Shown piece after piece: positions 11,288 to 23,772 of a stretch of 64,000 nucleotides of DNA; position 1 is the stretch's first letter; each line of letters opens with the position of its first letter. This DNA comes from Cannabis sativa (lineage: Eukaryota > Streptophyta > Magnoliopsida > Rosales > Cannabaceae): NCBI RefSeq assembly GCF_029168945.1, contig NC_083604.1, forward strand, positions 71,998,211 to 72,062,210, read 5' to 3'. The notes beneath the pieces are model-generated. The model was not told where the DNA came from. It saw nothing but the letters and a program-made list of their open reading frames with translations, and did not search any database. The translations under genes were made by a program, and so were the position numbers.

Positions 11288-11542
11288 CAGACTCGACTCG
11301 TGTCTTGAGTTATAAAGCTCTAGAGCTACGTTTAGACTTGCCCTATGAGGAACAACCAATTCAGATCCTCAATAGGAAGGATACGACTCTTCAGGATAAG
11401 ACCATAACATTGGTCAAAATACTCTGGAGAAATAGCAAGGTGGAGGAAGCCACCTGAGAGTTAGAGTCTGATATGAAGGCTTAATATCCAAAATTGTTTA
11501 GCTTAGATTTTAAGGACGAAATGCTTTTGACAAGGGAATAAT

Positions 11543-12151
11543 TGTAATGACCGCATACATAGAAATAGTCCTACCCCGACGCCTTAATTCCTCTTTAACA
11601 AATTGATAAACCAAATTATTGGAGTCATCATTCCCTAAGTTGATATCTGATGGAAGGAACTAACCAGAGATGATGTAAGAAAAATGGTGTAGGAGGATGG
11701 GAACAGGAGGACCTGACCACCTCCGAGATCTACCCAAATAATCTCCAATGTACAAAAAATACCTCTATTTTTCTCTATCATCCCACCTGGAATAGGGCAT
11801 CCTTAACCTATAAAGTCTCTTATCAAAACCCACTAGCCTGACACGAGCATATTCCTAAACATAGGGTACATAATTCAATGCAACCTATTAAATTTTAGTA
11901 ACATTCATTAGACACGAGGAGCCTCTGGGAGCGCATAACGATTCTGAAAGAAATGTTAGAACCAAATTTGAAGTCTATCCTCCAAAAGAATGGGGACCTC
12001 TCGGATCATATGTTGTCCGAGAGGTACCAAGGTGTCCGACACGCCCCCAAGATAAAGCACTAAGATGACTGCCTCAATATAAAGGGCAAAGTGAACCTGC
12101 CCTAAAAAAGAAAATATTATTAGGATTTAGCCCATACTGACGTGATAATGC
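11543..12151. other. unresolved repeat-like DNA, probably decayed chromovirus 3' LTR
   Basis: Begins TGTAATGACC just after a purine-rich tract, as expected for a Tekay-type LTR start. No second LTR is available for comparison, so the end is unknown. It contains a perfect 10-bp inverted repeat, ACCTCTCGGA (11996-12005) and TCCGAGAGGT (12016-12025), with a 10-base loop. No reading frame of note. Confidence 0.4.
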
Positions 12152-12156
12152 ATTTT

Positions 12157-13630
12157 TGTTGTGTTAAAATTAGATACGCAAGTGCACGTAGTCACAAACA
12201 AGTAATACAATGGTAAGTAAAAGAGTATCGTCTCCACAGGGACTGTGAAAATAAAATTTCTATTGCAAAAATTAATTACCAAGCAACAAGCCTAAAAACT
12301 AAAATTAAATGATTAATGAATCAACTAAAGGAGTAAGAAAAATAAGTAAATTAACTCAAAAGTAGATGCAAGATGAAAATAAAATTTAGTTGTAAGCTTT
12401 TGAAATGTGAAAGGCTTGAACTATTGAATCCCCCTATGTTTAGCAAAAACTGTGCGTTTTTGCTGCAGCAAAAAGTTAGCAAATCTTTAGCAAAAATCTC
12501 AGGTTAACAAGAACTCCATTAAAGTGCACAAAACTCTTCCAAATTTTATGCAATCAACCCTTGGACCTGTTCAAACATATTCCTATGCCAAGCAAGCTCA
12601 AGAATACCATTTCAAGCATAGTTCTCATTTGTTACACAAGGATATAACATATTCCTATGTTATTTCAAATTTAACCTAAAAAAAGATTAAGGACTTGTGT
12701 CATTCAAGCTAAGTCCATTACATTTAACCTTTCCAGAATTAAATATAACTCAATAATCAAGCTATTGGTGGCCAAACAATATCAAGAAATTAGCAATACA
12801 CACACTTGAATGAACATGAGAATTTTTACTAAATATTTGCATAAGAAAATTTCTCAACTAAACATAGGGTTCTTCAACAATTCAAACCATTAAAAAGTTT
12901 AGCTCATAGCTAACTTAAGAACCACCATTACAAGATAAAACTTAGACATGGAGTTTGAATGTTAAGTTAAAGAAATTAAAAGAGAGAAGAAATTAAAAGA
13001 GAGAAGAAAGTAATAGCAAACAATAATGGAGGATTTTTCCAAAAGGATGGATGTTGAATCTTGTTGTGCTTCTCCTCTTTCCTCCTCCTTCTTCTTCTTC
13101 TTTCAATCTTCTTTTTTTTTCTGTGTAAAAATGGCAGCCCCAAGCTTCCTTTTCGTTCAGCCCCCTTTTTTTTCTCTAAATGGAGGCTCCTCTCTCTTCT
13201 CTCTCCTTAGGTTTTGTACCTTTTTGCCCCAAATAAACCCTACACATGTCATGTAGATAGCCTCTCCATGTAATAGCTCCAGCCACCACTCTTATATTGC
13301 CACATCATCTCCACAAATGCCACATCTTTTAATGAAATGCCAACTCACCCTTTTTCTAAGAAAATAAAACACATCAGCCACAAATCTGTTTCTTTGCGGC
13401 AAAAACTTCACGAAATTTCACAAAATTAAGAACATGACTAACTTGCTATTTTCTTTGCCAATTTATGCACAAGAGTTATTGATTTTAACTAACAACTTCA
13501 AAATACACACAAAGACATAAAACACTGAAACTTTCACAAATTAAGAGACAAACATAATTTAAATGACACACAATTACATAAAAAACATGCTTAAAGTGAT
13601 ATCAAATAACTCTTTACTCAAGAGTTATCA
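12157..13630 (-). repeat. 3' LTR of the Athila element
   Basis: On the minus strand it starts TGATAACTC and ends AACACAACA. It matches 23773-25246 at equal length, except for single changes (CACATCTTTT versus CACCTCTTTT; AAACATGC versus AAATATGC) and a block at 13385-13425 where CAG/CTG-containing words differ. The plus-strand frame at 13026-13256 is an LTR shadow and recurs identically in the other LTR. Confidence 0.95.
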
Positions 13631-15203
13631 AATACCCCCAAACTTATGACATTGCTCGTCCTCGAGTGATGAGAACAAAACCACACAAACTAGAACGACA
13701 AACAGCTCACAGAATTTCAAAACAACGTCACTGAACTGAACAAAGATATTCAACCAAAAACAAAAACAGGATGCAACTTGTCTTGTCAATGCACACACCT
13801 AGGGGAAATAGCTCTCAGGAATAATGTTTTGCAAAAGGCAACTGAATGAAGATCTTGCTCAAGCGTTAAACCAAATTCTTTAAGTTTAAATGTCGCTGCC
13901 CAAAATAGGTGTCAAGTGCCCCTCTCTCTTTTTTTTAGCATAGCTTTTCCTAAACAATTTCGATCAACTAACCTGTAAACTAAACATTGGTCCTCAAGTT
14001 CAAATGATGCCTCCATAGGTTACCTAACAACTTCCTCTCCACTAATGTAGACACACACCACTCCAAGGATCAATAGGACTTTGTCAAGCTTGTAACGATA
14101 GGCTAGGGTGAAGGTAAGATAAGGAAAATTAGTTTCGGTTCGAACCACCCTAAACACATTGATCTTTATAGGACCTAAGCAATGCACAATCAATTTTTCC
14201 CTTAAGAAACCCCACAAGCCACATATAACTCTTGCCACTAGCTTTAATTCTTTACTAATATATATATATATCTACATGCATTTTTTTTTTTTTTTGGCAC
14301 CCCCAAACTTATTTTTGACTTTGATCTCTCTTTTTTTTTTTTCAAGAAAGGGGGTACAATTCTAAGTACAAACTTTTTTTTTTTTTTCATTTTTTTTTTG
14401 AATAATAAACTTATATAAACTAAATAGAGATGACATAAACTAGCTAGATGGCAAGATAACAATAAAGGTGAGAACCACTCCCCCCCCAAACTTAAAGAAC
14501 AACATTGTCCTCAATGTTTAGAAAAAGAGAAAAGAAAATTGGCAAATACTCACCCAATTGACATTCACTCACTACGCTCCCCACAACTCCCAAATATGCA
14601 ATAAAAATTAGTATCTTATAAAGACCAATGCGTCTTGGGGTGAGGTGAAAAAGAGAAGTTATGTCTAGCTAGGCTATGTAGTGGCGAAGAAAAGAAAATG
14701 TGAATATCAAGCTCAAAGGGGAAAAACTAGGGATAAAATATTCAAGGGTAGGCTTCAAGGTTCAAACGTTCCAAACATGGCCTATATCACTTCCTCGGGG
14801 TAGGGATGTCTAGGATTTCGCCTCAAGGAAAAATTGCTAAGTAATTCTAGAGACTTAAACTCTCACAAAGGTTTAGTTCAAACTAATTAGTGACACAAAT
14901 CATTTAGTCAAGCTATGAGCACAATCAAGAGAGGCAAACTTTCAACAACGAAGGGCAACCAACATGTTAACTTAAAACAGGCAGCTTAAAACTCAAAAAG
15001 AAAAACATTCAGTTTCAAGAACTAAGTGGAAACACAACATCGTCATCGAGCCCCCCTAGGCAACACTAACAAAGACAAGATACAACCCGAACATAAAACA
15101 ACAAGACAAACAACAACAACTATAACAGAAAAAACAAGAACACAAATAGAAAAGACAAGTGAAAAATAAATACTGAAGCTGAAAGAAAAAGTACTCCCTC
15201 TGT
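13631..15203 (-). other. Athila non-coding region between extra ORF and 3' LTR, with polypurine tract
   Basis: The minus strand next to the LTR reads AAGTTTGGGGGTATT, a polypurine tract used to prime plus-strand synthesis. A second G-rich stretch (AAGTTTGGGGGGGGAG, plus strand 14481-14496) lies further inside. The rest has long T/A runs and no supportable gene. Confidence 0.6.
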
Positions 15204-16531
15204 CTATCCCTCGGGGTCATCCTCTGAAGCGCTAGAGTCTTCCGGAGCTTCTGGATCAGCCCATCGAGCAAACACTTCTTGTGGGAACACTGGGAAGTCA
15301 ACTATCGGCCTTGGCGCCATTCGCTTTAGAGATTTTGCTAATGCAGTGTCGCGCGCCTGAACATAGCGAAAGTAGGTAAGTTGCTTCTCCTCAAGGTGTG
15401 CGAGGCGATCCATGATTTGTTCGTGCTGAGTGCGAGGAAGATTGGCGGAAGTCGTCTGACTGCTAGATGGTTGGTGACGTTTGGGAGGAGCAGTCGAGGG
15501 TGTGCAATGAGTGGCAACACGCTGAATCGAGACCAAATCAATGCTGATCCGCTCTCTCAGAAGTTCTTCATCGTCCCCAATAGCGGCATTACCCGCTAGG
15601 CAAATCTGAGTGATGAGAGCGGGGAAAAATAACTTGCCGCCTTTTTTCTGAAAACACTTCCAAATTTCCTCATAAATGATCTTGCCCACATTTATTTTCT
15701 TGCCTGCCAGGATGCAATACAATAAACAGAGGCGTGTTTGGCTCACTGTGGTGTCATGTGTTGTGGGCATCAAAGAGCACTTAATAAAAGCAAGCCAAAC
15801 ACTCGCTTCAGGCCGTAGAGATGAGTGTAACAAGGTGCGGTGGCCGGAAGACGAGATAGACCATTCAGAACCCGGGTGAGCAACAAAGATTTAAGCACGG
15901 CGTCATATGGAATAGACGCTGGGTTAATCCTCCAAAGAGCAAACTCATCCTCAAGCGGAGCTCTCAATCCATATAAGTCGTTAATCACATCAGGAGAAAA
16001 GGGGACACTCTGACCCCTCACTCTAACGACATCAGGATATTTTGGATCAAGAGCAGCATAAAATGCAGGGGCAACCGAGGCCACAGCGGGCTTAGAACCG
16101 CACAAAATTTCTCCCACTTGTGCTCCGCAATCAAATTGGTAATATATGCAGTAAAGCTTCGGGGCAGGGAGAAAGCCGCGCTCGGCCAACTGGCTGCGGG
16201 TTCGTAAGATCTCAAACCGCTCTTGATGACGGACGGGGTCGGCTCTGGCTCTAGGACGAGTAGTGGGGTTCTGTTTAGGTGGTGGAGAGGTGGAAGTGGT
16301 GCGCTTAGGCTTGGGTTGGCCCTTGGAGGTTGAGGGAGGGGCTTTGGCGGGTGGAGCTTTGGGTTTAGGTGAGGAGGCCTTACGGGGACGAGTACGGGGT
16401 GGTGAGTGTGTGGTGGAGGAAGGCAAGGCAAGGGTTGGTGGGTTTGGGTGGGTTGGTTGTTGTGGTGGCGGTTTGGGCAAGGTGTTGGCCGGAGCTTTAC
16501 GCTTACGAGATTTTGATTTGGTGGTTGCCAT
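15204..16531 (-). pseudogene. extra ORF of the Athila element ('putative plant transposon protein'-type), frameshifted
   Basis: Sense to gag-pol and 3' of it, in the place where Athila elements carry an additional or env-like ORF. From the ATG at 16531: a Lys/Pro/Ser-rich basic N terminus (about residues 1-95), then RHQERFEILRTRSQLAERGF and VRVRGQSVPFSPDVIND. The frame stops at 15770. The continuation lies in another frame (15833-15204: VWLAFIKCSLMPTTHDT, CLLYCILAGKKINVGKIIYE, then a charged C-terminal region). The change near 15830 is equivalent to loss of one base. The domain resembles a family annotated as putative plant transposon protein; its biochemical role is unknown. Plus-strand frames over 16263-16611 are shadows of the Pro-rich part. 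Confidence 0.65.
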
Positions 16532-17406
16532 GGCTCAATCTCACAATAATAAGCTCGAAAATATCTGCTAAACAATGCACAACTCAACAGAATATTAGTA
16601 ACGAATGTTAATCACATCAAGTTCAGCATCCTATCAACACATTTTAGTGACAATAACAATCTTTCAGCTTGAATATTCACCAATAGACGCAAAATAAGAA
16701 TTAAGCACAACGAGCCCTAGAATATTCAATCCTCTAAACATCATAGAGTCTCAAAATGCAATCACCCAACACTAAAATTATCATCATGACGCAAACTTGG
16801 GCAGCACTTTCAACATTATTGTCACAATAAATTAGAGCAGAATTCTATCCCAACAATATCACCAACCGAAACAAGAGAAAATAAACATACCACAACAAAA
16901 ATCCACAGACTGCAATGCCAAAATCGGCACAATGTGGAATCGAAGCACAGCAGAGGTGAAAGGTGGTTTTTTTCCTTTTCCTTTTTTTTTTTTTTTTTTT
17001 TTTTCTGGGTGCAGGAGGAAGAAGGTGGGGCTGGGTTGACTGGTGGTCGACCAGCGGCGGCTGGGTTCGCCTCGGCTGGGGAAGGGAAGGACGGAGGTGG
17101 GGTCGGGTCCGCCTGTGGAGGTGGAGTCAAATGGTGGAGGCGGAGTCGAATGGTGGGGATCGGGTCCGCCTGGGTCCGCCTGGGGTGATGGTGGGCGTGG
17201 GAGTGCGAACAGTGGCGGCTGTGGGTTCGCCTCGGCTGGAGAAGTGAAGGACGGAGGTGGGGCGGGGGGGTTCGTCGGACAGGGAGGGGTTGGGTTTCTG
17301 GGTTTCTGGGTTGCAGGAGGAAGAAGGTGGGGTTGGGGGGGAAATGTCGGGTAGGTTAAAAAAATTGAAATTAATTTTTTTTTTTTTTTACCCTAATAAT
17401 ATTACC

Positions 17407-17442
<36 letters not shown>

Positions 17443-18029
17443 TTCCCGTTTTTTGTTTTTTTTTTTTTTTTTTTTATGTAAGAATATATAATATAATAAA
17501 TATAAATATAATAATATAATATATAAAAAAAACACAGATTTTTTTTTTATAATAATATAAAAATATATATATAAGTAAAATAGGAGTAATATGTGATAGA
17601 TGGACCTTTTTTCTCGTAATGTGAGTGATATTACGCCTGCTGTAGCAAAATTTCCACAAAAGTTCAGCAAAAATCTTGCTGAGTGCTCTTTGACCATGTA
17701 TTACTTTTGCTAAAATTTTGCTAGAAAAATGCTGCAGCAGGCGGAAGTTCTCCACATGAACGAAAATTCCTTTTGTGCTTTACAGAAATGCTGCAGCAAA
17801 AGTCCATCAAAAATTTAGCAAAATCTCTAAACTTCCAAATCACCTCCAAGGCTCCAAATTGTGTTCCAAAACCACCTGAAACATCAAACCAAGTGTAAAA
17901 TCCACCCAAACACCTAAAAGAAAAATGAACAAAAATTAAAATAAAATAAAAATAAAGGAAAATGAAGAAATATATACTTTTTTTTTTTCCTTTTCTTTTT
18001 TTTTTTCATTCATTTTTTTTTCTCTTTTT

Positions 18030-18061
<32 letters not shown>

Positions 18062-18159
18062 TTCAAAAATATTTACAATACTTGTTCTTTTTCCAACATT
18101 GGGTTGCCTAAAAATAGAATTGACAATTCGAACACAAGGCAACCCAACCACCTTCCGCT
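16532..18159 (-). other. Athila spacer between gag-pol and the extra ORF, low complexity
   Basis: Contains a poly-T run (16981-17004), a GC-rich G/T-biased stretch (17010-17350) whose frames are compositional, a (TAA)n microsatellite near 17407-17440, and a pyrimidine tract (17980-18063). Palindromic words such as TGCTGCAGCA recur at 17730-17800 and also in the LTRs. No gene supported. Confidence 0.6.
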
Positions 18160-21100
18160 TCATGCATCCTCCAAAGTGATTGAGGTTTTTGCTCGATCGA
18201 CCTCACCACCAAGATAATGCTTTAGACGCTGCCCATTCACTTTAAATTCCTTTCCGGATTGCTCATTACAAACATCCACAGCTCCATGAGGATAAACTTT
18301 GGTTATGGTGAATGGGCCCGACCAACGAGACTTCAATTTGCCCGGAAATAACCTCAACCGCGAGTTAAAAAGCAAAACTCGCTGCCCTTTCTCAAACACT
18401 CGAGGTTGAATTCTTTTGTCATGCCACTTCTTGGTATTTTCTTTATAAAGTTTGGCATTCTCATACGAAAACAACCTCATTTCCTCAAGCTCATTCAATT
18501 GTAACTTTCGAGCTTCCCCCGCCGCTTGGAGATCCATATTCAACTTCTTCGTGGCCCAATAAGCTTTGTGTTCCAATTCAACGGGCAAATGACAAGCCTT
18601 ACCATAAACTAAACGGTAAGGAGACATGCCCAAAGGAGTTTTGAAAGCGGTTCTATAGGCCCAAAGAGCATCATCCAACCGTTGAGACCAATCTTTTCGA
18701 GTAGGATTCACCACTTTCTCCAAAATTCCTTTGATTTCTCGATTGGAAATCTCCGCTTGGCCATTTGTTTGAGGATGGTAAGCCGTAGCTATCTTGTGCT
18801 TGACACTATACTTAGCCAAAAGAGCCGCTAACACTTTGTTAACAAAATGAGTTCCCTCATCACTAATGAGAGCTCTTGGAGTCCCAAAACGAGTGAAGAC
18901 ATTCTTGAGTAGAAATTTCATCACCACCTTAGAGTCATTGGTGGGACTTGCAATTGCTTCCACCCATTTTGACACATAATCTACAGCCACCAAAATGAAT
19001 AAATTTCCAAAGGATGGGGGAAAGGGTCCCATGAAATCGATGCCCCAAACATCAAACAACTCTACCTCGAGGATAACTTGCAAAGGCATCTCATTTCGGG
19101 CAGAAATATTACCAACCCGTTGGCATCTATCACACCGTCTAGCAATCTCATAAGCATCCTTGAACATGGAAGGCCAATAGTACCCCGATTGAAGTACTTT
19201 TGCAGCTGTTCTTTGGCCTCCAAAATGCCCCCCATAAGGTGATGAGTGACAGTGCTCAAGAATATTTTGAACCTCTTCTTGCGGCACACAACGCCTTATC
19301 ACACGATCAGCACACTGCTTATAAAGAAACGGTTCATCCCAATAATAAGACCTCACATCATGGAAGAACTTCTTGAGCGGTTGCCCTTTTAAATCAGATG
19401 GAGTCCTCCCACTCACTAAGTAGTTGGCAAAATCAGCATACCAAGGAGTGGAGTCTTGGTTTACTAAGCTCACCATCAATAAAGCTTCATCGGGGAACAT
19501 CTCTTTAATTGGCTGCTCAACTTTCTTTATCTCATCATCACCTTCTAGTCTAGAAAGGTGATCGGCCACTTGATTCTCAGCTCCTTTTTTATCCCGAATC
19601 TCCAAATCAAATTCTTGAAGAAGCAACACCCAACGAATCAATCTCGGTTTGGCGTCCTTCTTGGCAATGAGATACTTGATTGCGGAATGATCCGTGTACA
19701 CCACCACTTTGGTTCCAACAAGGTAAGCTCGAAACTTGTCAAAGGCAAAAACCACAGCCAATAACTCCTTCTCTGTAGTAGTGTAGTTCAATTGGGCGTC
19801 AGCTAGTGTTCTGCTTGCATAATAAACTGAGTGGAACACCTTCTCTCTTCTTTGACCAAGAACAGCACCAACTGCAAAATCACTAGCATCACACATTAGC
19901 TCAAAAGGAAGTGACCAATCGGGAGCTACAATAATGGGAGCGGATACAAGAGCTTTTTTCAAAGTCACAAAAGCTTCATGACAGTCTTTGGTGAACTCAA
20001 AAGATCTATTCTGCTCAAGCAAAGAGCAAAGAGGCTTGGAGATTTTTGAGAAATCTTTAATAAACCTCCTATAGAAACCTGCATGCCCCAAAAAACTTCG
20101 AATTCCTTTGACAGTAGTAGGAGGTGGCAGCTTCTCAATAACTTCAACTTTCGCTCTATCCACTTCAATGCCCTTGTTAGAAACTTTATGACCCAAAACA
20201 ATTCCTTCTTGAACCATGAAATGGCATTTCTCCCAATTGAGAACTAGGTTCGTGTCTTCACATCTTGCCAAAACCTTCTCCAAGTTAACTAAACAAGTGT
20301 CAAAAGACTCCCCAAATACCGAGAAGTCATCCATGAAGATCTCAAGAATGTTTTCCGCCATATCTGAAAAAATCGCCATCATACACCTTTGAAAAGTGGC
20401 GGGAGCATTGCATAACCCAAATGGCATTCTTCGAAAGGCAAAGGTACCATATGGACAAGTGAATGTTGTTTTCTCTTGGTCTTCCGGAGCTATGGCAATT
20501 TGATTATAGCCAGAATACCCATCAAGGAAACAATAGAATTCTTTTCCCGCCAAACGATCAAGCATTTGATCAATAAATGGCAGCGGGAAATGATCTTTTC
20601 GCGTGGCCTTGTTCAACTTCCGATAGTCCATACAAACACGCCATCCCGTCACCGTTCTTGTAGGGATCAACTCATTGTTTTCATTAGCTACCACCGTGAC
20701 TCCACCCTTTTTTGGAACACATTGAACTGGGCTTACCCAAGAACTGTCTGAAATGGGGTAAACGATGCCAAAGTCTAACCACTTGATTACCTCCTTTCTA
20801 ACCACTTCCTTCATGATGGGGTTTAGCCGTCGTTGTTGCTCTACAGAATGGTTGCACAAATCTTGCAACAGGATCTTATGCATGCAAATCGAAGGACTTA
20901 TACCCTTGATGTCCGCCATGGTCCAACCAATGGCTCTTTTGTATTTCTTCAAGACATCAACTAACAAGCATTCTCTTTGGGCACCCAACATAGCAGAAAT
21001 AATTACCGGCAAGGTCTCTCCATCTCCCAAATAAACATACTTCAAGTGACTAGGCAATGGCTTCAACTCCAACTCGGGTGGTTCTTGAATGGAAGGCTTA

Positions 21101-23646
21101 GGAGGCTTGAAATTGTTCTCTGACAACTCCAAAGATTCAAATGGCCTCCTAAACTTAGTGAAAGGCTGCTTTGACTCTACCCAAGTAACTTTGGTTTCTT
21201 CATCTTCACTTAAAGCTTCAAGCTCTTCAAGAGAACTTATCATCTTTTCCTCTTTCGAAGCTTCCTTGTGAAATTTTTCAGCAACAATAGAATCAATCAC
21301 ACTTATGCGAGAGCATTCCTCAATCTCATCCGGAAACCTCATGGCATTGAACACATTAAAAGTCACTTGTTGATCATTCACCCGCATAGTAAGTTCCCCT
21401 TTTTGCACATCAATCAAGGTCCTCCCGGTAGCAAGGAATGGCCTTCCCAAAATAATAGGAACTTCTCTATCCGCCTCATAATCAAGAATGATGAAATCGG
21501 CCGGAAAAATAAACTTATCAACTTGCACCAAGACATCTTCAATTTTTCCTTCCGGATGGGCCATGGAACGATCGGCCAATTGCAAAGTGACGGTGGTTGG
21601 CCTTGCTTCTCCAATTCCCAACTTCTTGAAAATAGACATGGGCATTAAATTAATACTAGCTCCCAAGTCACATAAGGCTCTACCCACATCTCTTCCGCCA
21701 ATGGTACATGGGATTGTAAAACTTCCGGGATCTTTCAACTTAGGAGGAATTTTGCTCTTCAACATGGCGCTACACCCTTCCGTCAAAGCCACTGTTTCAA
21801 ACTCACCTAGCCTCCTTTTCTTTGTCAAAATGTCCTTCAAAAACTTTACATAGTTGGGCATTTGCTCCAAAGCTTCCACTAATGGTATGTTGATGTGGAG
21901 CTGCTTTAGAACATCAAGAAATCTTCGGAATTGACCATCTTCTTGCTGCTTTTTAAATCTTTGAGGAAATGGTGGGGGTGGCTTGCTAAGTAACTTTTCT
22001 GCTGCATTTTGATGAGGAATTGCTGCAGCATTTTCTTCAGGTTGCTCCTTTGCCATATTAGAAGGTTCAACATTTTTCTCTACTCGACTTTGGATTGAAG
22101 TGGGCTCATTTTTATCCTTAGCTTCTTCCTCGTTTGACTCCAGAACTTTACCACTCCTCAAGATTACCGCCTTGCAATGCTCTTTTCCATCTCTTCTTGG
22201 ATTTTCAGTATCACTAGGCAAAGTACCTTGTGGCCTATTTCGAAGCTCATTAGCTAGTTGCCCAACTTGATTTTCTAGAGTTCTCATGGAGGTTGCTTGA
22301 CTTTGGATAGCAGTGTCATTCTTCGCCATATAACTCTCAGTTCTTGTCATGAAATTTTCTGTCTTGGCCATGAAATCACGCATCATACTCTCAAGAGAAC
22401 TTGTTTGGACACCTTGTTGTTGTCTTTGTTGAAAGGCTTGTTGAGAAAAACCAGGTGGAAAGTTGGATCTAGGAAGCATGGATGAATTACTAGTACCAGC
22501 CCCTTGATTTCTGTATGCCAAGTTTGGGTGTTGCTTGTATGTTTGGTTGTAGGCATTCTGACTTCCCATGTAAAACACAGATGCAGGATTGAATGGGCAA
22601 TTGTCAAAGGTATGAGCCTCACTACAAAAAACACAAGAAACCTCCTCAAGTTGTCCCACAGGTGAGGAAACATTCTGTTGACCCATTTGTTGACCCATGC
22701 TCATATTTTTGATCATATTTGACATAGAAGCAACTTGGGCAGATAAAGCAGTAATGGCATCAACTTCAAGAACACCGGCAACCTTCTTCCCCAAAGGTAC
22801 TCTAGTAGTGGGCCACTGATAATTGTTGTTGGAAATTCTCTCAATAATATCATAGGCCTCATTATAGGACTTGGCAAGTAAAGCACCATTTGCAGAAGCA
22901 TCAACCACCATTCGATTATGAGCATTGAGACCGTTGTAAAATGTTTCCATTTGGATGCAATGAGGGATACCATGGTGAGGGCATTTCCGCAACAACTCCT
23001 TGAACCTTTCCCATGCCTCATACAAAGACTCATCTTCAAATTGTTGAAAGGAAGTTATTTCCTTCCGGAGCTTGGCATTCTTAGTGGGAGGAAAATACTT
23101 CATCAAAAACCGCTCCGCTAATTCTTGCCAAGTTGTAACCGACGCAGAAGGCAAGGAGTTCAACCAAGCTCGGGCTTGATCTCTCAAAGAATAGGGGAAC
23201 AACTTTAACCTCAAGGCATCCTCCGTAACTCCGGGCAATTTGAAAGAATCACTCACCTCCATAAATAGACGAAGGTGAAGGTGAGGATCTTCGGTGGGTA
23301 TGCCACTAAACTGTCCCACAGTTTGAAGCATCTGGAACATAACTGGCTTCAATTCAAACTGTGGAGCTTGAATTTCTGGCCTCACAATGCCCGGATTGAG
23401 CTCATTGAAAAGAGGTGCTGCGTATTGTCGGATGATTTGATCTCTATCATCCGCCATAATCACTGCATTTTGACCATTATTAGGGGCCATTTCCCCTTGA
23501 GCTCGTCGTCCATTTCCTTGGTCATCCATCATTTCTATATCCCCTTGAGCCCTATGTTGAGCTCTTCTTCTCTCTCTGAATGTGCGCTCAATTTCAGGAT
23601 CAAGAGGATATAGATCAATATTAACAAATTCTTGGTACTCGTTCAT
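18160..23646 (-). CDS. Athila gag-pol polyprotein, uninterrupted (about 1828 aa)
   Basis: The frame is open from 23694; I place the start at the internal ATG at 23646 ([20 protein letters not shown]), because the Athila-type sequence begins there. Positions below are counted from 23694. Order: Gag core around residues 130-270 ([37 protein letters not shown]); CX2CX3HX4C zinc knuckle near 355 ([13 protein letters not shown]); aspartic protease near 675 ([11 protein letters not shown]); reverse transcriptase about 990-1180 with FMDD at about 1120; RNase H about 1265-1385; integrase HHCC about 1480-1526 ([18 protein letters not shown]); catalytic D, D, E near 1553 (GIDFMGPF), 1611 (SDEGTHF) and 1650 (AEISNREI). 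No chromodomain, as usual for Athila. All catalytic residues are present with no stop, so the protein is plausibly functional. Confidence 0.95.
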   Translation of the reverse strand: MNEYQEFVNIDLYPLDPEIERTFRERRRAQHRAQGDIEMMDDQGNGRRAQGEMAPNNGQNAVIMADDRDQIIRQYAAPLFNELNPGIVRPEIQAPQFELKPVMFQMLQTVGQFSGIPTEDPHLHLRLFMEVSDSFKLPGVTEDALRLKLFPYSLRDQARAWLNSLPSASVTTWQELAERFLMKYFPPTKNAKLRKEITSFQQFEDESLYEAWERFKELLRKCPHHGIPHCIQMETFYNGLNAHNRMVVDASANGALLAKSYNEAYDIIERISNNNYQWPTTRVPLGKKVAGVLEVDAITALSAQVASMSNMIKNMSMGQQMGQQNVSSPVGQLEEVSCVFCSEAHTFDNCPFNPASVFYMGSQNAYNQTYKQHPNLAYRNQGAGTSNSSMLPRSNFPPGFSQQAFQQRQQQGVQTSSLESMMRDFMAKTENFMTRTESYMAKNDTAIQSQATSMRTLENQVGQLANELRNRPQGTLPSDTENPRRDGKEHCKAVILRSGKVLESNEEEAKDKNEPTSIQSRVEKNVEPSNMAKEQPEENAAAIPHQNAAEKLLSKPPPPFPQRFKKQQEDGQFRRFLDVLKQLHINIPLVEALEQMPNYVKFLKDILTKKRRLGEFETVALTEGCSAMLKSKIPPKLKDPGSFTIPCTIGGRDVGRALCDLGASINLMPMSIFKKLGIGEARPTTVTLQLADRSMAHPEGKIEDVLVQVDKFIFPADFIILDYEADREVPIILGRPFLATGRTLIDVQKGELTMRVNDQQVTFNVFNAMRFPDEIEECSRISVIDSIVAEKFHKEASKEEKMISSLEELEALSEDEETKVTWVESKQPFTKFRRPFESLELSENNFKPPKPSIQEPPELELKPLPSHLKYVYLGDGETLPVIISAMLGAQRECLLVDVLKKYKRAIGWTMADIKGISPSICMHKILLQDLCNHSVEQQRRLNPIMKEVVRKEVIKWLDFGIVYPISDSSWVSPVQCVPKKGGVTVVANENNELIPTRTVTGWRVCMDYRKLNKATRKDHFPLPFIDQMLDRLAGKEFYCFLDGYSGYNQIAIAPEDQEKTTFTCPYGTFAFRRMPFGLCNAPATFQRCMMAIFSDMAENILEIFMDDFSVFGESFDTCLVNLEKVLARCEDTNLVLNWEKCHFMVQEGIVLGHKVSNKGIEVDRAKVEVIEKLPPPTTVKGIRSFLGHAGFYRRFIKDFSKISKPLCSLLEQNRSFEFTKDCHEAFVTLKKALVSAPIIVAPDWSLPFELMCDASDFAVGAVLGQRREKVFHSVYYASRTLADAQLNYTTTEKELLAVVFAFDKFRAYLVGTKVVVYTDHSAIKYLIAKKDAKPRLIRWVLLLQEFDLEIRDKKGAENQVADHLSRLEGDDEIKKVEQPIKEMFPDEALLMVSLVNQDSTPWYADFANYLVSGRTPSDLKGQPLKKFFHDVRSYYWDEPFLYKQCADRVIRRCVPQEEVQNILEHCHSSPYGGHFGGQRTAAKVLQSGYYWPSMFKDAYEIARRCDRCQRVGNISARNEMPLQVILEVELFDVWGIDFMGPFPPSFGNLFILVAVDYVSKWVEAIASPTNDSKVVMKFLLKNVFTRFGTPRALISDEGTHFVNKVLAALLAKYSVKHKIATAYHPQTNGQAEISNREIKGILEKVVNPTRKDWSQRLDDALWAYRTAFKTPLGMSPYRLVYGKACHLPVELEHKAYWATKKLNMDLQAAGEARKLQLNELEEMRLFSYENAKLYKENTKKWHDKRIQPRVFEKGQRVLLFNSRLRLFPGKLKSRWSGPFTITKVYPHGAVDVCNEQSGKEFKVNGQRLKHYLGGEVDRAKTSITLEDA

Positions 23647-23748
23647 AAAAAATTTCACCTGCCAATGCACAAGAGTCACCAAAAATGAGTACAAAATAAT
23701 AGACTAAATTGCAAGCTAATTGACAATTACAATAAAATATATTTACAA

Positions 23749-23766
23749 TCCCCGGCAACGGCGCCA
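23749..23766 (-). other. Athila primer-binding site (tRNA-Asp type)
   Basis: The minus strand reads TGGCGCCGTTGCCGGGGA, six bases inside the 5' LTR. This 18-base sequence is the usual Athila/Tat primer site, complementary to the 3' end of tRNA-Asp. Confidence 0.9.
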
Positions 23767-23772
23767 AAAACT

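Larger units (their letters stand above)
7863..11542 (+). pseudogene. decayed Ty3/Gypsy polyprotein (Tekay/Del-like chromovirus), RT to chromodomain
   Basis: Translation in shifting frames gives, in order: the middle of reverse transcriptase (TTFMDLMNKVFKDFLDN, then FIYDILVYS, where the usual catalytic FIDD reads FIYD), the RT thumb (SFLGHIIKTDKITVD, YYRRFMEGFSKISMPLT), RNase H (ARQLKEYE-like and HTNHKSLNYY-like), the integrase zinc and core regions (VSKCLTCQKIK; FSYNNNYQSMIGMDSYE), the integrase tail, and a chromodomain (LPYEEQPIQILNRKDTTL, ITLVKILWRNSKVEEAT). Many stops and frame breaks make it inactive. The part upstream of FMDLM is missing, replaced by the LTR fragment ending at 7862. The chromodomain is split by a solo LTR at 10041-11287. 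A polypurine-like tract and TGTAATGACC at 11543 probably mark the start of its 3' LTR. Confidence 0.85.

Noticed and set aside
13026..13256. 76-codon plus-strand ORF with an identical twin at 24642-24872
   Set aside because: Identity is explained because both are LTR copies; it lies antisense to the element and is low complexity.
16263..17354. Several Gly/Val/Trp-rich plus-strand ORFs
   Set aside because: Shadows of the Pro/Lys-rich minus-strand Athila ORF and of a G-rich spacer; no independent support.
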